Shown in pieces: positions 6,660-13,403 of a stretch of DNA of 25,649 bases. Made by a program: the position numbers and the translations under genes. The notes under the pieces were generated by a model. The model was not told where the DNA came from. It did not search any database and saw only the letters and a list, made by a program, of their open reading frames with translations. Within the stretch, counting starts at the first letter, position 1; the number at the start of each line of letters is the position of its first letter. The stretch comes from JBKBRC01 sp046292345 (GTDB lineage Bacteria; Bacteroidota; Rhodothermia; Rhodothermales; Rubricoccaceae). The DNA lies in contig JBKBRC010000033.1 in assembly GCA_046292345.1 (NCBI GenBank), forward strand, positions 1-25,649, read 5' to 3'.

Positions 6660-8222
6660 TTGCGCCTGACGTCAGGTCTGTGCGCAGTGCTCATCGCCGC
6701 GCTGGCGGGGGCGCTTGCTGCGTGTGACATGCAGTCCTCCTCCTCAGCGCAACAGAGCCAGCCGCTCGCCGCGATAAGCCCGGTAGACGGCCGGCCCATC
6801 GTCACCGTCACTCAGGACGAGTTCGCGTCTGGCGCAGGGCATCTGGCCAAGGTGCGCGCGCTCGTCGGCTCGCAGAGCCCGGCGCTCGCCCCTGCGGTCG
6901 CATCCAAGGCTGTCCCCGGAGAGCATAGCATCCTGCTCAAGGACTTGTTCGCGAGCACTTCCGCCAAGTCTGACGAGGTGCCCTCGACGCACATTCGGGT
7001 GACGACGCCCGAGGGTGAGGTGAGCGAGGCCGTTCTGACACTCGAACGGGTCCCCGGTACGGGCAATGCCGCCAAATCCTCCGGCACGACGGTCGTCGCG
7101 CTCGATCCCGATTTGTTTGGGTCGCAGGACCCCGACGAGTTGGGCGTAGTGACCGTCCGCGCCACGGTTCGCACGGGTCCGGATGGTCTTGACCGGGAGG
7201 AAGACGTCATCATCGACGCCAACGGCAACATCCTGTCCCCTGAGCTATCGGAAGCGTCGCTCTACTACGTCTCTGCGACGACATTCTCGTTCCGAGAGAA
7301 CTCTGGTAGCCCGCTCTGCACGGGGTTCGAGTCTGGAGGGGGCGGGCTGCTAGACGTCAACATCTGCGATCCCGAGACGGCCCCGCCTCCACCGTCCCCG
7401 GGAAGCAACCAGAAGTTTTTCGACGAAGCGTGGTTTCTCGCCCTCCGCGGAGTGCAACTGTCTAACAAGGCGGAGTCTGGAAGCGCGGAGGTCGTGATGC
7501 ACGTGCAGGCCAACGACGACTACGACACCGACTTTTCGGGCCGGTGGAACTATCGGTTTGACAAGCGGCTGGTGGTAAAGCTGAATGTGGCCAATCTCGC
7601 CGCCGCTCTGGCATCGTATTGCGTGCGGACGCCTCAGCAGCGAGACAGCCTCGCCGTTCAGTTCGAGGCCATTCGGCAGGCGCTCAGCGGGTCTCAGGTG
7701 ACGCACAACACGCAGAACCAGGCAGCAGACGGCATTCTGTATCGCGTGCCGGACGTCAACGACCAGGGGGTCTTATACCCGTTCCTCTCCATGGAATCCG
7801 TCGGCGCCCGGGTTGCCAATCCAAGTGATGTGCGGCGCCTAGACGGCTTCCCCCTGTTCGAACTGACAAGTATGTATTGGCGCGGCCTCCTCGTTGAGAA
7901 AGACAACTTCGGCTACGGGTACGATACCCACACCCGCAAAGGAGTGGGCGGTGATTTCACGCACGCCGAGGACGTCAACACGTTCGACATGGAGACGGGC
8001 TCGTACGCTATGGTTAACACGCGCATCCGCGCCCGGCGTGGCGGGCTGACGTTCAGCGACGACGTGCTCGAAAACTCAGGCTTCCGCCGGGCGAACATTG
8101 CCAACGTGAACAGGCGTCTGGGAAACATGCCGTCCTTCGAGGCTCAGATCAGTCTGTTCCGGTATCAGTTCGGCAAGGTTCGCAACCGCATGGTTGTGGC
8201 AGCCGGAGCCCCCGGCGCGTGA
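6660..8222 (+). CDS. Large lipoprotein, unknown family, possibly phase-variable
   Basis: A 520-residue predicted lipoprotein that I do not recognise. The signal peptide is clear: a hydrophobic stretch (LCAVLIAALAGALA) ends at the lipobox LAAC with Cys22, followed by a Ser/Gln-rich tether. Residues about 110-190 look like beta-sandwich strands. A Pro-rich hinge (APPPPSPG) near 240-248 separates this from a C-terminal domain of about 270 residues with many aromatic residues. The start is uncertain. As assembled it must be the TTG at 6660, which gives a good short signal peptide. The ATG at 6637 is out of frame by one base because of a C10 tract; one more C would give MKLPPPPSLRLTSGL and join the same frame. 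It is likely surface-exposed and lies between a LuxR-type regulator and a second lipoprotein. Confidence 0.75.
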   Translation: MRLTSGLCAVLIAALAGALAACDMQSSSSAQQSQPLAAISPVDGRPIVTVTQDEFASGAGHLAKVRALVGSQSPALAPAVASKAVPGEHSILLKDLFASTSAKSDEVPSTHIRVTTPEGEVSEAVLTLERVPGTGNAAKSSGTTVVALDPDLFGSQDPDELGVVTVRATVRTGPDGLDREEDVIIDANGNILSPELSEASLYYVSATTFSFRENSGSPLCTGFESGGGGLLDVNICDPETAPPPPSPGSNQKFFDEAWFLALRGVQLSNKAESGSAEVVMHVQANDDYDTDFSGRWNYRFDKRLVVKLNVANLAAALASYCVRTPQQRDSLAVQFEAIRQALSGSQVTHNTQNQAADGILYRVPDVNDQGVLYPFLSMESVGARVANPSDVRRLDGFPLFELTSMYWRGLLVEKDNFGYGYDTHTRKGVGGDFTHAEDVNTFDMETGSYAMVNTRIRARRGGLTFSDDVLENSGFRRANIANVNRRLGNMPSFEAQISLFRYQFGKVRNRMVVAAGAPGA

Positions 8223-8231
8223 CTCTGACCC

Positions 8232-8267
8232 TGCGGGGGCGGGCGCCCGGCGGTGTCCGCCCCCGCA
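8232..8267 (+). terminator. Strong hairpin between the two lipoprotein genes
   Basis: An 11-bp perfect stem (TGCGGGGGCGG / CCGCCCCCGCA) around a 14-base loop, starting 10 bases after the stop. There is no T run after it, so it may protect the 3' end or attenuate read-through rather than terminate fully. Confidence 0.45.
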
Positions 8268-8295
8268 TGCACGCTGGCATTAGCAAACAACAGCT

Positions 8296-9444
8296 TTGAA
8301 AACGCTTGCTCTTCTGATCGCCCTCGGTGCTCTCGTCTCCGGGTGCAGCCTGTTAGAGGACGACGGCGATGGCGCCCGGCGCCCGCGGCACTTTCCCGAC
8401 GGCACGCCCTTTATCGTCGGTGTGATCGAGGCGACGCCGGATACGGCCGCCTTCTACGGCCCGCCCGAGGCTTTCGTCGGGACGATCATCGACCCCATGA
8501 GTGGACGCTTCTTGCCGGAGCGGGACCCCAATTTCTTCATCGACAACGCCATCTGGAGCCCGACGCTCTACGGGCAGGTCGTGAAGCTGGCCAACCAGGC
8601 ACACTTTCTCCCCGTGGCGGACAACGGGGCGACGGTGACCATGACCGGGCCGCTCGGCCGCCCTACCGAGCGCACGGTGACTCTCCAGCTCAGAAACCAC
8701 GGCGTGTACGCGGACCTCCAGGGCGCGCTGGACGTGGTTGCGGGCGCTCGTTACCGCATGGATGTGACGCGCTCGGACGGCAAGCGCTACACCGCTACTG
8801 GAAGCGTGCCCACTCTACCCGAATGGACGGTGCCGGAGACGACTCTTGTCAATACCAGAATTCATCGGGACAACAGGGGGCACACGGAGATGGGTCTGTC
8901 AGAAGAAGTGGGCGGCTGGAGACTGTCCCCGGATGCTAATATGACTGTCACGCAGACCAATTATGAGAACGACAGGGAAATATTCTTGTTAGATGAAGGG
9001 GAGCAATTTTTTCACTGGCAGAGAGGAAATTACAGAAGGGCGGGTGGGCAATATGCAATACACATGAGAGACAGAGAGCCGCCTTACATACCGGCTGTCG
9101 TCTGGGCCCAGCATTGTAGTTTTGAGCTGACAAATAGCACACGTGTGTGGCTGCGGCTTTCCCAGATTGGCGCAGAGCTGGAAAAAATGTATACTAATGA
9201 ACATAATGAGACGTCCAGGATGTCGGACGATGGTCATGAGCAGTTCGTGCGCCGCCTGTGGGGCAATGACGGGTTCGGCCCCCGGTACGCAGAATGGCTT
9301 TTCAGCCTCGGCAACATCGAGGCGCTTGATGGCGGCCTGCGTCCCTTCGGCGTCTTCGGCGGCTACTCCTCCATCTATCGCACGACGGTCATGAAGGCCG
9401 TGCGCAACTACGAAATCCCGTCTCCCTGGCTCTGCCGCCGTTAA
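8296..9444 (+). CDS. DUF4249-like lipoprotein with a compositional patch
   Basis: A 382-residue predicted lipoprotein starting at a TTG. MKTLALLIALGALVSGC is a textbook signal peptide with the lipidated Cys17, and no in-frame ATG precedes it. The N-terminal half resembles DUF4249 proteins of Bacteroidota (LYGQVVKLANQAHFLPVADN, then VYADLQGALDVVAGARYRMD and a VPTLPEW strand), which often accompany outer-membrane receptors. I rate that as a moderate match. The C-terminal half is unfamiliar and contains WRLSPDANMTV, HCSFELTNSTRVWL and a WLFSLGNIEAL helix. Between about 8870 and 9240 codon use changes sharply: AGA/AGG for Arg, ATA for Ile, TTA for Leu and many AAT, all rare elsewhere in the window. 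The segment may have been exchanged by recombination. It lies 73 bases after the first lipoprotein gene, probably in one unit. Confidence 0.75.
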   Translation: MKTLALLIALGALVSGCSLLEDDGDGARRPRHFPDGTPFIVGVIEATPDTAAFYGPPEAFVGTIIDPMSGRFLPERDPNFFIDNAIWSPTLYGQVVKLANQAHFLPVADNGATVTMTGPLGRPTERTVTLQLRNHGVYADLQGALDVVAGARYRMDVTRSDGKRYTATGSVPTLPEWTVPETTLVNTRIHRDNRGHTEMGLSEEVGGWRLSPDANMTVTQTNYENDREIFLLDEGEQFFHWQRGNYRRAGGQYAIHMRDREPPYIPAVVWAQHCSFELTNSTRVWLRLSQIGAELEKMYTNEHNETSRMSDDGHEQFVRRLWGNDGFGPRYAEWLFSLGNIEALDGGLRPFGVFGGYSSIYRTTVMKAVRNYEIPSPWLCRR

Positions 9445-9502
9445 CCCTGTCCCTGTACCTCCTTACCCGATCGTATCGGGCTTCGATCTGCCTCAACCGA
9501 TT

Positions 9503-9991
9503 ATGTCTATCACGCCCCGCCTCCTTATCGCAACCACTCTTCTCCTTGCAGGGGCCGCTACGGCCGGCGCGCAGACCACCGTGTTTGTCGAGGGGCTCGG
9601 CAACGGACTCCTCTATTCGCTCAACGCCGAGCGCGCCATCACGCCGCACCTGTCGGGCCGCGTCGGCGTCAACTACGTGCTGGCCTCCACAGACGACCTG
9701 TCGGCGGAACTGTCGCTCATTCCCGTCATGGTGACCGCGTTCGCCGGGCGGGGCACACACCGCGCCGAGTTCGGCGTTGGGACGTACGGGGTGATCGGGA
9801 CGTTGAGGGACGCGGAGGGCAGCGAGTTCGGGGGCAATGCGGGCGGGTTCACGAGCGCGGTCGGGTACCGGTACGGCCGCCCCGCCGGGGGGCTGAGTCT
9901 GCGCGGCACGCTCACGGCGTCCTACATCCCGCGTGGGGGCTGGTTCTACCTGCCCGGCGCGAGCGTCGGCTACACGTTCGGGCGGCGCTAG
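9503..9991 (+). CDS. Small outer-membrane beta-barrel-like protein
   Basis: A 162-residue exported protein. The signal peptide (MSITPRLLIATTLLLAGAAT) has a likely cleavage after AGA at residue 23. The rest is a series of short amphipathic strands with glycine turns (VGVNYVLAST, LSLIPVMVTAFAG, AEFGVGTYGVIGTL, GFTSAVGYRYG, LSLRGTLTASYI). It ends in ASVGYTFGRR, typical of an 8-stranded barrel, although the last residue is Arg rather than Phe. I do not recognise a specific family. It follows the two lipoproteins 58 bases downstream and may be co-transcribed. A 6-bp hairpin (CCCGAT/ATCGGG, 9467-9481) lies in the gap. Confidence 0.75.
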   Translation: MSITPRLLIATTLLLAGAATAGAQTTVFVEGLGNGLLYSLNAERAITPHLSGRVGVNYVLASTDDLSAELSLIPVMVTAFAGRGTHRAEFGVGTYGVIGTLRDAEGSEFGGNAGGFTSAVGYRYGRPAGGLSLRGTLTASYIPRGGWFYLPGASVGYTFGRR

Positions 9992-10143
9992 CGGCGGAGC
10001 GGCAGCAGCGAGCGGGGCGGCCCACGCCGCAGCAGGGGATGCGCCTGGCCGCCGATTTAAGACGCAGCCTTAACCGAATTCCGCCTGACGCGCGTGCGCG
10101 GTGTCCCTAGATTCCGCCCAGCACCTCGCACCATCCCAACTCC

Positions 10144-11439
10144 ATGGATCACAAGGAAGGACGCTACAAAGTCCGCGACCTCTCGCTCGCCGACGCCGGG
10201 CGCATGCGCATCGAATGGGCCGAGAGCCGGATGCCCGTGCTGATGAAGCTCCGCGAGGAGTACAGCAAGACGCAGCCCTTCAAGGGCTACAAGATCACCG
10301 GTTGCCTCCACGTGACCAAGGAGACGGCTGTGCTCATTGAGACGCTCGCCGCGTGCGGCGCCGAAGTGGCGTGGAGCGGCTGCAACCCGCTCTCGACCAA
10401 TGACGAAGTGGCCGCCGCGCTTGCCGCCGGCCCCCGCGGCGACGGCAACGGCGTCGAGATCTACGCCTGGTACGGCCAGAACACCGAGGAATTCTACTGG
10501 TGCATCGACCGCACCATCGACAAGACGCCCCACACGACGCTCGACGACGGCGCCGACCTCATCTTCCGCGTCCACAGCGCGTTCCCCGAGAAGGCGGCTG
10601 ACATCATCGGCGGCTCTGAGGAGACCACGACGGGCGTGCACCGCCTGCGCGCGATGGCCGAGGACGGCAAGCTGCGCTACCCCGTCTACGCCGTCAACGA
10701 CGTCGAGACGAAGTGGGACTTCGACAACGTCTACGGCACGGGCCAGTCCACCATTGATGGCATCCTGCGCGCCTCGTCGGTGCTGATCGCCGGCAAGAAC
10801 TTCGTCGTGGCCGGCTACGGGCACTGCGGGCGTGGCGTGGCCATGCGCGCTCAGGGCATGGGTGCCAACGTCATCATCACCGAGGTCAAGCCGACGGCTG
10901 CGCTCAAAGCCACCCTCGACGGCATGCGCGTGATGACGATGCAGGAGGCGGCCAAGGTGGGCGACATCTTCGTGACGGCCACCGGCATGAAAGACGTCAT
11001 CCGCGGCGAGCACTTCCTTGCCATGAAGGAGGGCGCCATCGTGTGCAACACGGGCCACTACGACGTCGAGCTCAACCTGAAGGAGCTCGCCGAGGTCTCG
11101 ACCGACGTGCGCACCGTCCGCACCGACAACCGCGAGTACACGCTCGAGAACGGCCGCCGCATCTATGTCCTCGCCGACGGCCGCCTCGTCAACCTCGCCG
11201 CCGCCGAGGGCCACCCGAGCGAGGTCATGGACATGAGCTTCGCCAACCAGTTCCAGGCGCACCTCAACCTGATCCAGCGCTATGAGGCGGGCGAGACGCT
11301 CCCGAAGGCCGTGCTCGACCTGCCCGAGGAGCTCGACCAGGAGATCGCGCGCATGAAGCTCGAGACGATGGGCCTGGCCATCGACTCCCTGACCGAGGAG
11401 CAGATCGCCTACGCGACCGACTACTCGGCCGGCACCTGA
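10144..11439 (+). CDS. ahcY: Adenosylhomocysteinase (SAH hydrolase)
   Basis: Hydrolyses S-adenosylhomocysteine to adenosine and homocysteine with bound NAD, relieving product inhibition of methyltransferases. The product is 431 residues. Signatures seen are CLHVTKETAVLIETL (54-68), WSGCNPLSTNDEVAAAL, SEETTTGVHRL (158-168), YPVYAVNDVETKWDFDN with the catalytic Lys/Asp pair, and the NAD loop GYGHCGRG (224-231). It lacks the roughly 40-residue insertion of many bacterial enzymes. It also lacks the C-terminal KPxxYRY tail, ending instead in LTEEQIAYATDYSAGT, a form I associate with archaeal and thermophile-type enzymes. It works in the same cycle as metK upstream. The ATG at 10144 directly precedes the conserved start, and a hairpin terminator follows. 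Confidence 0.95.
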   Translation: MDHKEGRYKVRDLSLADAGRMRIEWAESRMPVLMKLREEYSKTQPFKGYKITGCLHVTKETAVLIETLAACGAEVAWSGCNPLSTNDEVAAALAAGPRGDGNGVEIYAWYGQNTEEFYWCIDRTIDKTPHTTLDDGADLIFRVHSAFPEKAADIIGGSEETTTGVHRLRAMAEDGKLRYPVYAVNDVETKWDFDNVYGTGQSTIDGILRASSVLIAGKNFVVAGYGHCGRGVAMRAQGMGANVIITEVKPTAALKATLDGMRVMTMQEAAKVGDIFVTATGMKDVIRGEHFLAMKEGAIVCNTGHYDVELNLKELAEVSTDVRTVRTDNREYTLENGRRIYVLADGRLVNLAAAEGHPSEVMDMSFANQFQAHLNLIQRYEAGETLPKAVLDLPEELDQEIARMKLETMGLAIDSLTEEQIAYATDYSAGT

Positions 11440-11467
11440 GCCGTCGCCTCGGCAGGCTCCTCGTCCC

Positions 11468-11501
11468 GGGGCCGCTCCGCGCGTGGCGGAGCGGCCCCTT
11501 T
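11468..11501 (+). terminator. Intrinsic terminator after ahcY
   Basis: A 13-bp perfect stem (GGGGCCGCTCCGC / GCGGAGCGGCCCC) with the loop GCGTG, followed by TTT. It lies 28 bases after the ahcY stop. Confidence 0.85.
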
Positions 11502-11554
11502 GCGTCGCGTGTGGGCTCTGCGTCGTGTGTGGGCTCTGCGTCGTGTGTGGGTTC
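11501..11554 (+). repeat. 18-bp tandem repeat, 3 copies
   Basis: Three adjacent 18-bp units (TGCGTCGTGTGTGGGCTC with one change in the first and one in the third) start right at the end of the ahcY terminator. No open frame of interest uses them. Confidence 0.9.
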
Positions 11555-11579
11555 TCGCAGTGCGGATCTGCGCGCAGCG

Positions 11580-11597
11580 CGTCACAAACCTGTGACG
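11580..11597. promoter_or_regulatory. Perfect inverted repeat upstream of the Spy-like gene
   Basis: CGTCACA, AACC, TGTGACG: a 7-bp perfect inverted repeat with a 4-base spacer, 117 bases before the Spy-like start. The size suits a dimeric regulator. It contains the hexamer CGTCAC/GTGACG that also forms the core of the 14-bp arrays at 2145 and 25172, which may be chance. Confidence 0.35.
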
Positions 11598-11713
11598 CCT
11601 GTGGCAAGGCTACGGTCACCGACCCTTGTTGTGTGGCAGGCAGACGAACCGCCTGAGACGCGCCGTACCCTCGCAGCACCACTTCCCGCGATTCCCCACC
11701 ACCCCGATCCGCC

Positions 11714-12532
11714 ATGACCACGCGCCGCTTCGCACTCGTCTTCGCAGCGCTCGCACTGGCCGCCGCGCCGGCCCTCGCGCAGCGCGCCCCTGAGCGCGCT
11801 GCTCCCACCGCCTCCGACGCGCTCGACCGCATCGCCAGCGGCCTGGACCTCTCGGCTGCGCAGCAGCAGCGCCTGGCCGCGCTCGGCGCGCAGTACGGCA
11901 CGCTCGACGCGGCCGCGCGCTGGCGTCTCGCTGCCGACGTGCGCGAGGTGCTCACAGCCGAGCAGGTCGCGCAGCTCGAGGCGCGTTCGGGGCCGCGCGC
12001 CGCCGCGACGCGCCCGGGCCGCGTCGTGCGGCCTGGCCCGGCGCAGCGCCGTGCGCACATGGTGTCGCGGTCAGACCGCCCGGTCGCCGCACCTGAGCAG
12101 CGCGCGCAGGTCCGGCAAGACATGCAGCGCATGCGCGAGCGTCTGGGGGCGCTCCGCGCGCAGCGCGCCGACGGCACGCTCTCGGAAGAGCAGTTCCGCG
12201 CCGAGGTGCAGGCGCTCCGCCAGGCGCAGCGCGCGCGTCTCGGGGCGCAGGCAACCCCCGAGCAGCAGCAGCGCATGGCTGCGGCGCGGGCGCGCATGGC
12301 CGAGACGCGAGCGGCTGCGCAGTCGGCGCGGGCCGACGTGCTCGGTCTGAGCGAGGCGCAGCAGGCCGAGCTCCGCACGCGCCTGGCCGAGGTGCGCGCC
12401 GCGCGCGCCGCGCAGGCCGAGGCGCGTGCCGCCGCGCAGCGCGACGTGCTCTCGCCCGAGCAGCGCGCCACGATCGTCATCCACCGCGCCCTCGCGTGGC
12501 CGCTTGCAGGAGCTCCGCAGGGCGAGCGCTGA
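11714..12532 (+). CDS. Spy/LTXXQ-like periplasmic helical protein
   Basis: A 272-residue exported protein. The signal peptide (MTTRRFALVFAALALAAAPA) is cleaved probably after ALA at residue 22. The mature part is almost wholly helical and rich in Ala, Arg, Gln and Glu. Two copies of a Spy/CpxP-like pattern flank a central segment: LDLSAAQQQRLAAL with VLTAEQVAQLE near the N-terminus, and LGLSEAQQAELRTRL with VLSPEQRATI near the C-terminus. Segments at about 130-240 should form long amphipathic helices or coiled coil. Spy-family proteins are ATP-independent periplasmic chaperones that respond to envelope stress, and the next gene is the chaperone hsp20, which fits a stress role. The family call rests on the LSxxQ pattern only. 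Confidence 0.7.
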   Translation: MTTRRFALVFAALALAAAPALAQRAPERAAPTASDALDRIASGLDLSAAQQQRLAALGAQYGTLDAAARWRLAADVREVLTAEQVAQLEARSGPRAAATRPGRVVRPGPAQRRAHMVSRSDRPVAAPEQRAQVRQDMQRMRERLGALRAQRADGTLSEEQFRAEVQALRQAQRARLGAQATPEQQQRMAAARARMAETRAAAQSARADVLGLSEAQQAELRTRLAEVRAARAAQAEARAAAQRDVLSPEQRATIVIHRALAWPLAGAPQGER

Positions 12533-12567
12533 GCGAGGCGCGGCGTTCCACGTGGCCGCGCGCTCAG

Positions 12568-12630
12568 AGCGGCCGCGCTTTGAAAGCGGCCACGCTTTAA
12601 GCGGCTGCACTTTAAAGCGTCCGTTAAAGC
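12568..12630. repeat. Degenerate 15-17 bp tandem repeats
   Basis: Four diverged, adjacent units of the form AGCGGCCGCGCTTTGA / AGCGGCCACGCTTTA / AGCGGCTGCACTTTAA / AGCGTCCGTTAAAG in the 252-base gap between the Spy-like and hsp20 genes. They look like an old tandem array that has drifted. The rest of this gap (12533-12784) shows no gene. Confidence 0.7.
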
Positions 12631-12784
12631 CGCACAAGCAGCCCTCAGGCGCTGGCGCCGGCTGAAACAGGCCGTCCGGCACGTCGGTTCAAATACCAGA
12701 CGCGCCGGGCGGCCGGGCGTTTCGGGCCTGACCCTCGGCGTGTTCATCCTCGAACGACCCGAACCAGTTTAGCCACGACACGCT

Positions 12785-13222
12785 ATGTCCAGCCTCATTC
12801 GCTACAGCGGTGCCCCGGGAATCATGGGCCTGCGCCGAGACATCGACCGCCTGTTCGACGAGCTCTTCAGCGGCGGCGAGAACGGCAACGTAGAGCAGGT
12901 CTGGTCGCCCCGCACCGACCTTTCCGAGACCGATGAAGGGTACGTGATCCGGATGGACGTGCCCGGCATTTCCCGCGAGGATATCTCGGTGGACCTGCAC
13001 GAGGGCACGCTCACCGTGAGCGGCTCGCGCACGTCCGAGCACGAGGAGAAGAACGAGAAGATGCACCGCGTCGAGCGCTTCCACGGGCGCTTCTTCCGCT
13101 CGTTTGCGCTCCCGCAGGCCGGCGACAGCGAGCGCGTCTCGGCCCGCCTTACCGACGGCGTGCTTACGATCGAAGTACCCAAGCGCGAGGAGTCGCGCCC
13201 GCGCCGCATCGAGGTCGGCTGA
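12785..13222 (+). CDS. Small heat-shock protein (Hsp20/alpha-crystallin)
   Basis: A 145-residue ATP-independent holdase chaperone of the cytoplasm. The N-terminal arm contains the usual RRDIDRLFDELFSG helix. The alpha-crystallin domain runs from about residue 42 (SPRTDLSETDEGYVIRMDVP) to 136 and holds the family hallmark ARLTDGVLTIEVPK near its end. The loop SGSRTSEHEEKNEKMHRVER is the typical charged dimerisation segment. The C-terminal tail is short (REESRPRRIEVG) and keeps an IEV version of the I-x-I/V motif for oligomer contacts. No CIRCE or HspR-type operator is visible upstream. It is followed by a strong terminator. Confidence 0.95.
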   Translation: MSSLIRYSGAPGIMGLRRDIDRLFDELFSGGENGNVEQVWSPRTDLSETDEGYVIRMDVPGISREDISVDLHEGTLTVSGSRTSEHEEKNEKMHRVERFHGRFFRSFALPQAGDSERVSARLTDGVLTIEVPKREESRPRRIEVG

Positions 13223-13260
13223 GCGCGTCCGTTCAGCGCGTCCGCTGCGCATGCCAGCCA

Positions 13261-13293
13261 GGCCGTTCCGCCCCGGGCGGGACGGCCTTTTTT
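13261..13293 (+). terminator. Intrinsic terminator after hsp20
   Basis: A stem of about 12 bp (GGCCGTTCCGCC with GGCGGGACGGCC, one G-T pair) followed by six Ts. It is the cleanest terminator of the window and isolates hsp20 from kgd. Two 10-base copies of AGCGCGTCCG lie between the stop and the hairpin. Confidence 0.9.
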
Positions 13294-13341
13294 GGCACGT
13301 TCCGCGTTGCGAGCGCGGCATCTGCACCCGGCGCCGGGCGT

Positions 13342-13349
13342 TACCTTGC
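13342..13349 (+). promoter_or_regulatory. Putative kgd -7 element
   Basis: TACCTTGC, 54 bases before the kgd GTG. It matches the octamer TAnCTTG(G/C) found before other genes in this window. No TTG lies at 19-20 bases upstream (CTG does). Confidence 0.45.
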
Positions 13350-13403
13350 CCTGCGGCGCTCCGGCGCCGCTGCCTCTATGCCCCCACGGAGCCTCCCACG
13401 GAC

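Noticed and set aside
8267..8299. Ten-codon leader ORF whose TGA overlaps the TTG start of the second lipoprotein
   Set aside because: Short enough to occur by chance, with no regulatory codon pattern; translational coupling cannot be supported.
10021..10143. SAH or SAM riboswitch before ahcY
   Set aside because: I could not build the required conserved core or pseudoknot in the 152-base leader.
12680..12710. tRNA-like T-loop (GGTTCAAATACC)
   Set aside because: The flanking bases do not form the T-stem, and no acceptor or anticodon arm can be built.
10057..12747. An 896-residue minus-strand frame opposite ahcY and the Spy-like gene
   Set aside because: Both plus-strand genes are clearly coding; the antisense frame has low-complexity composition and no domain.
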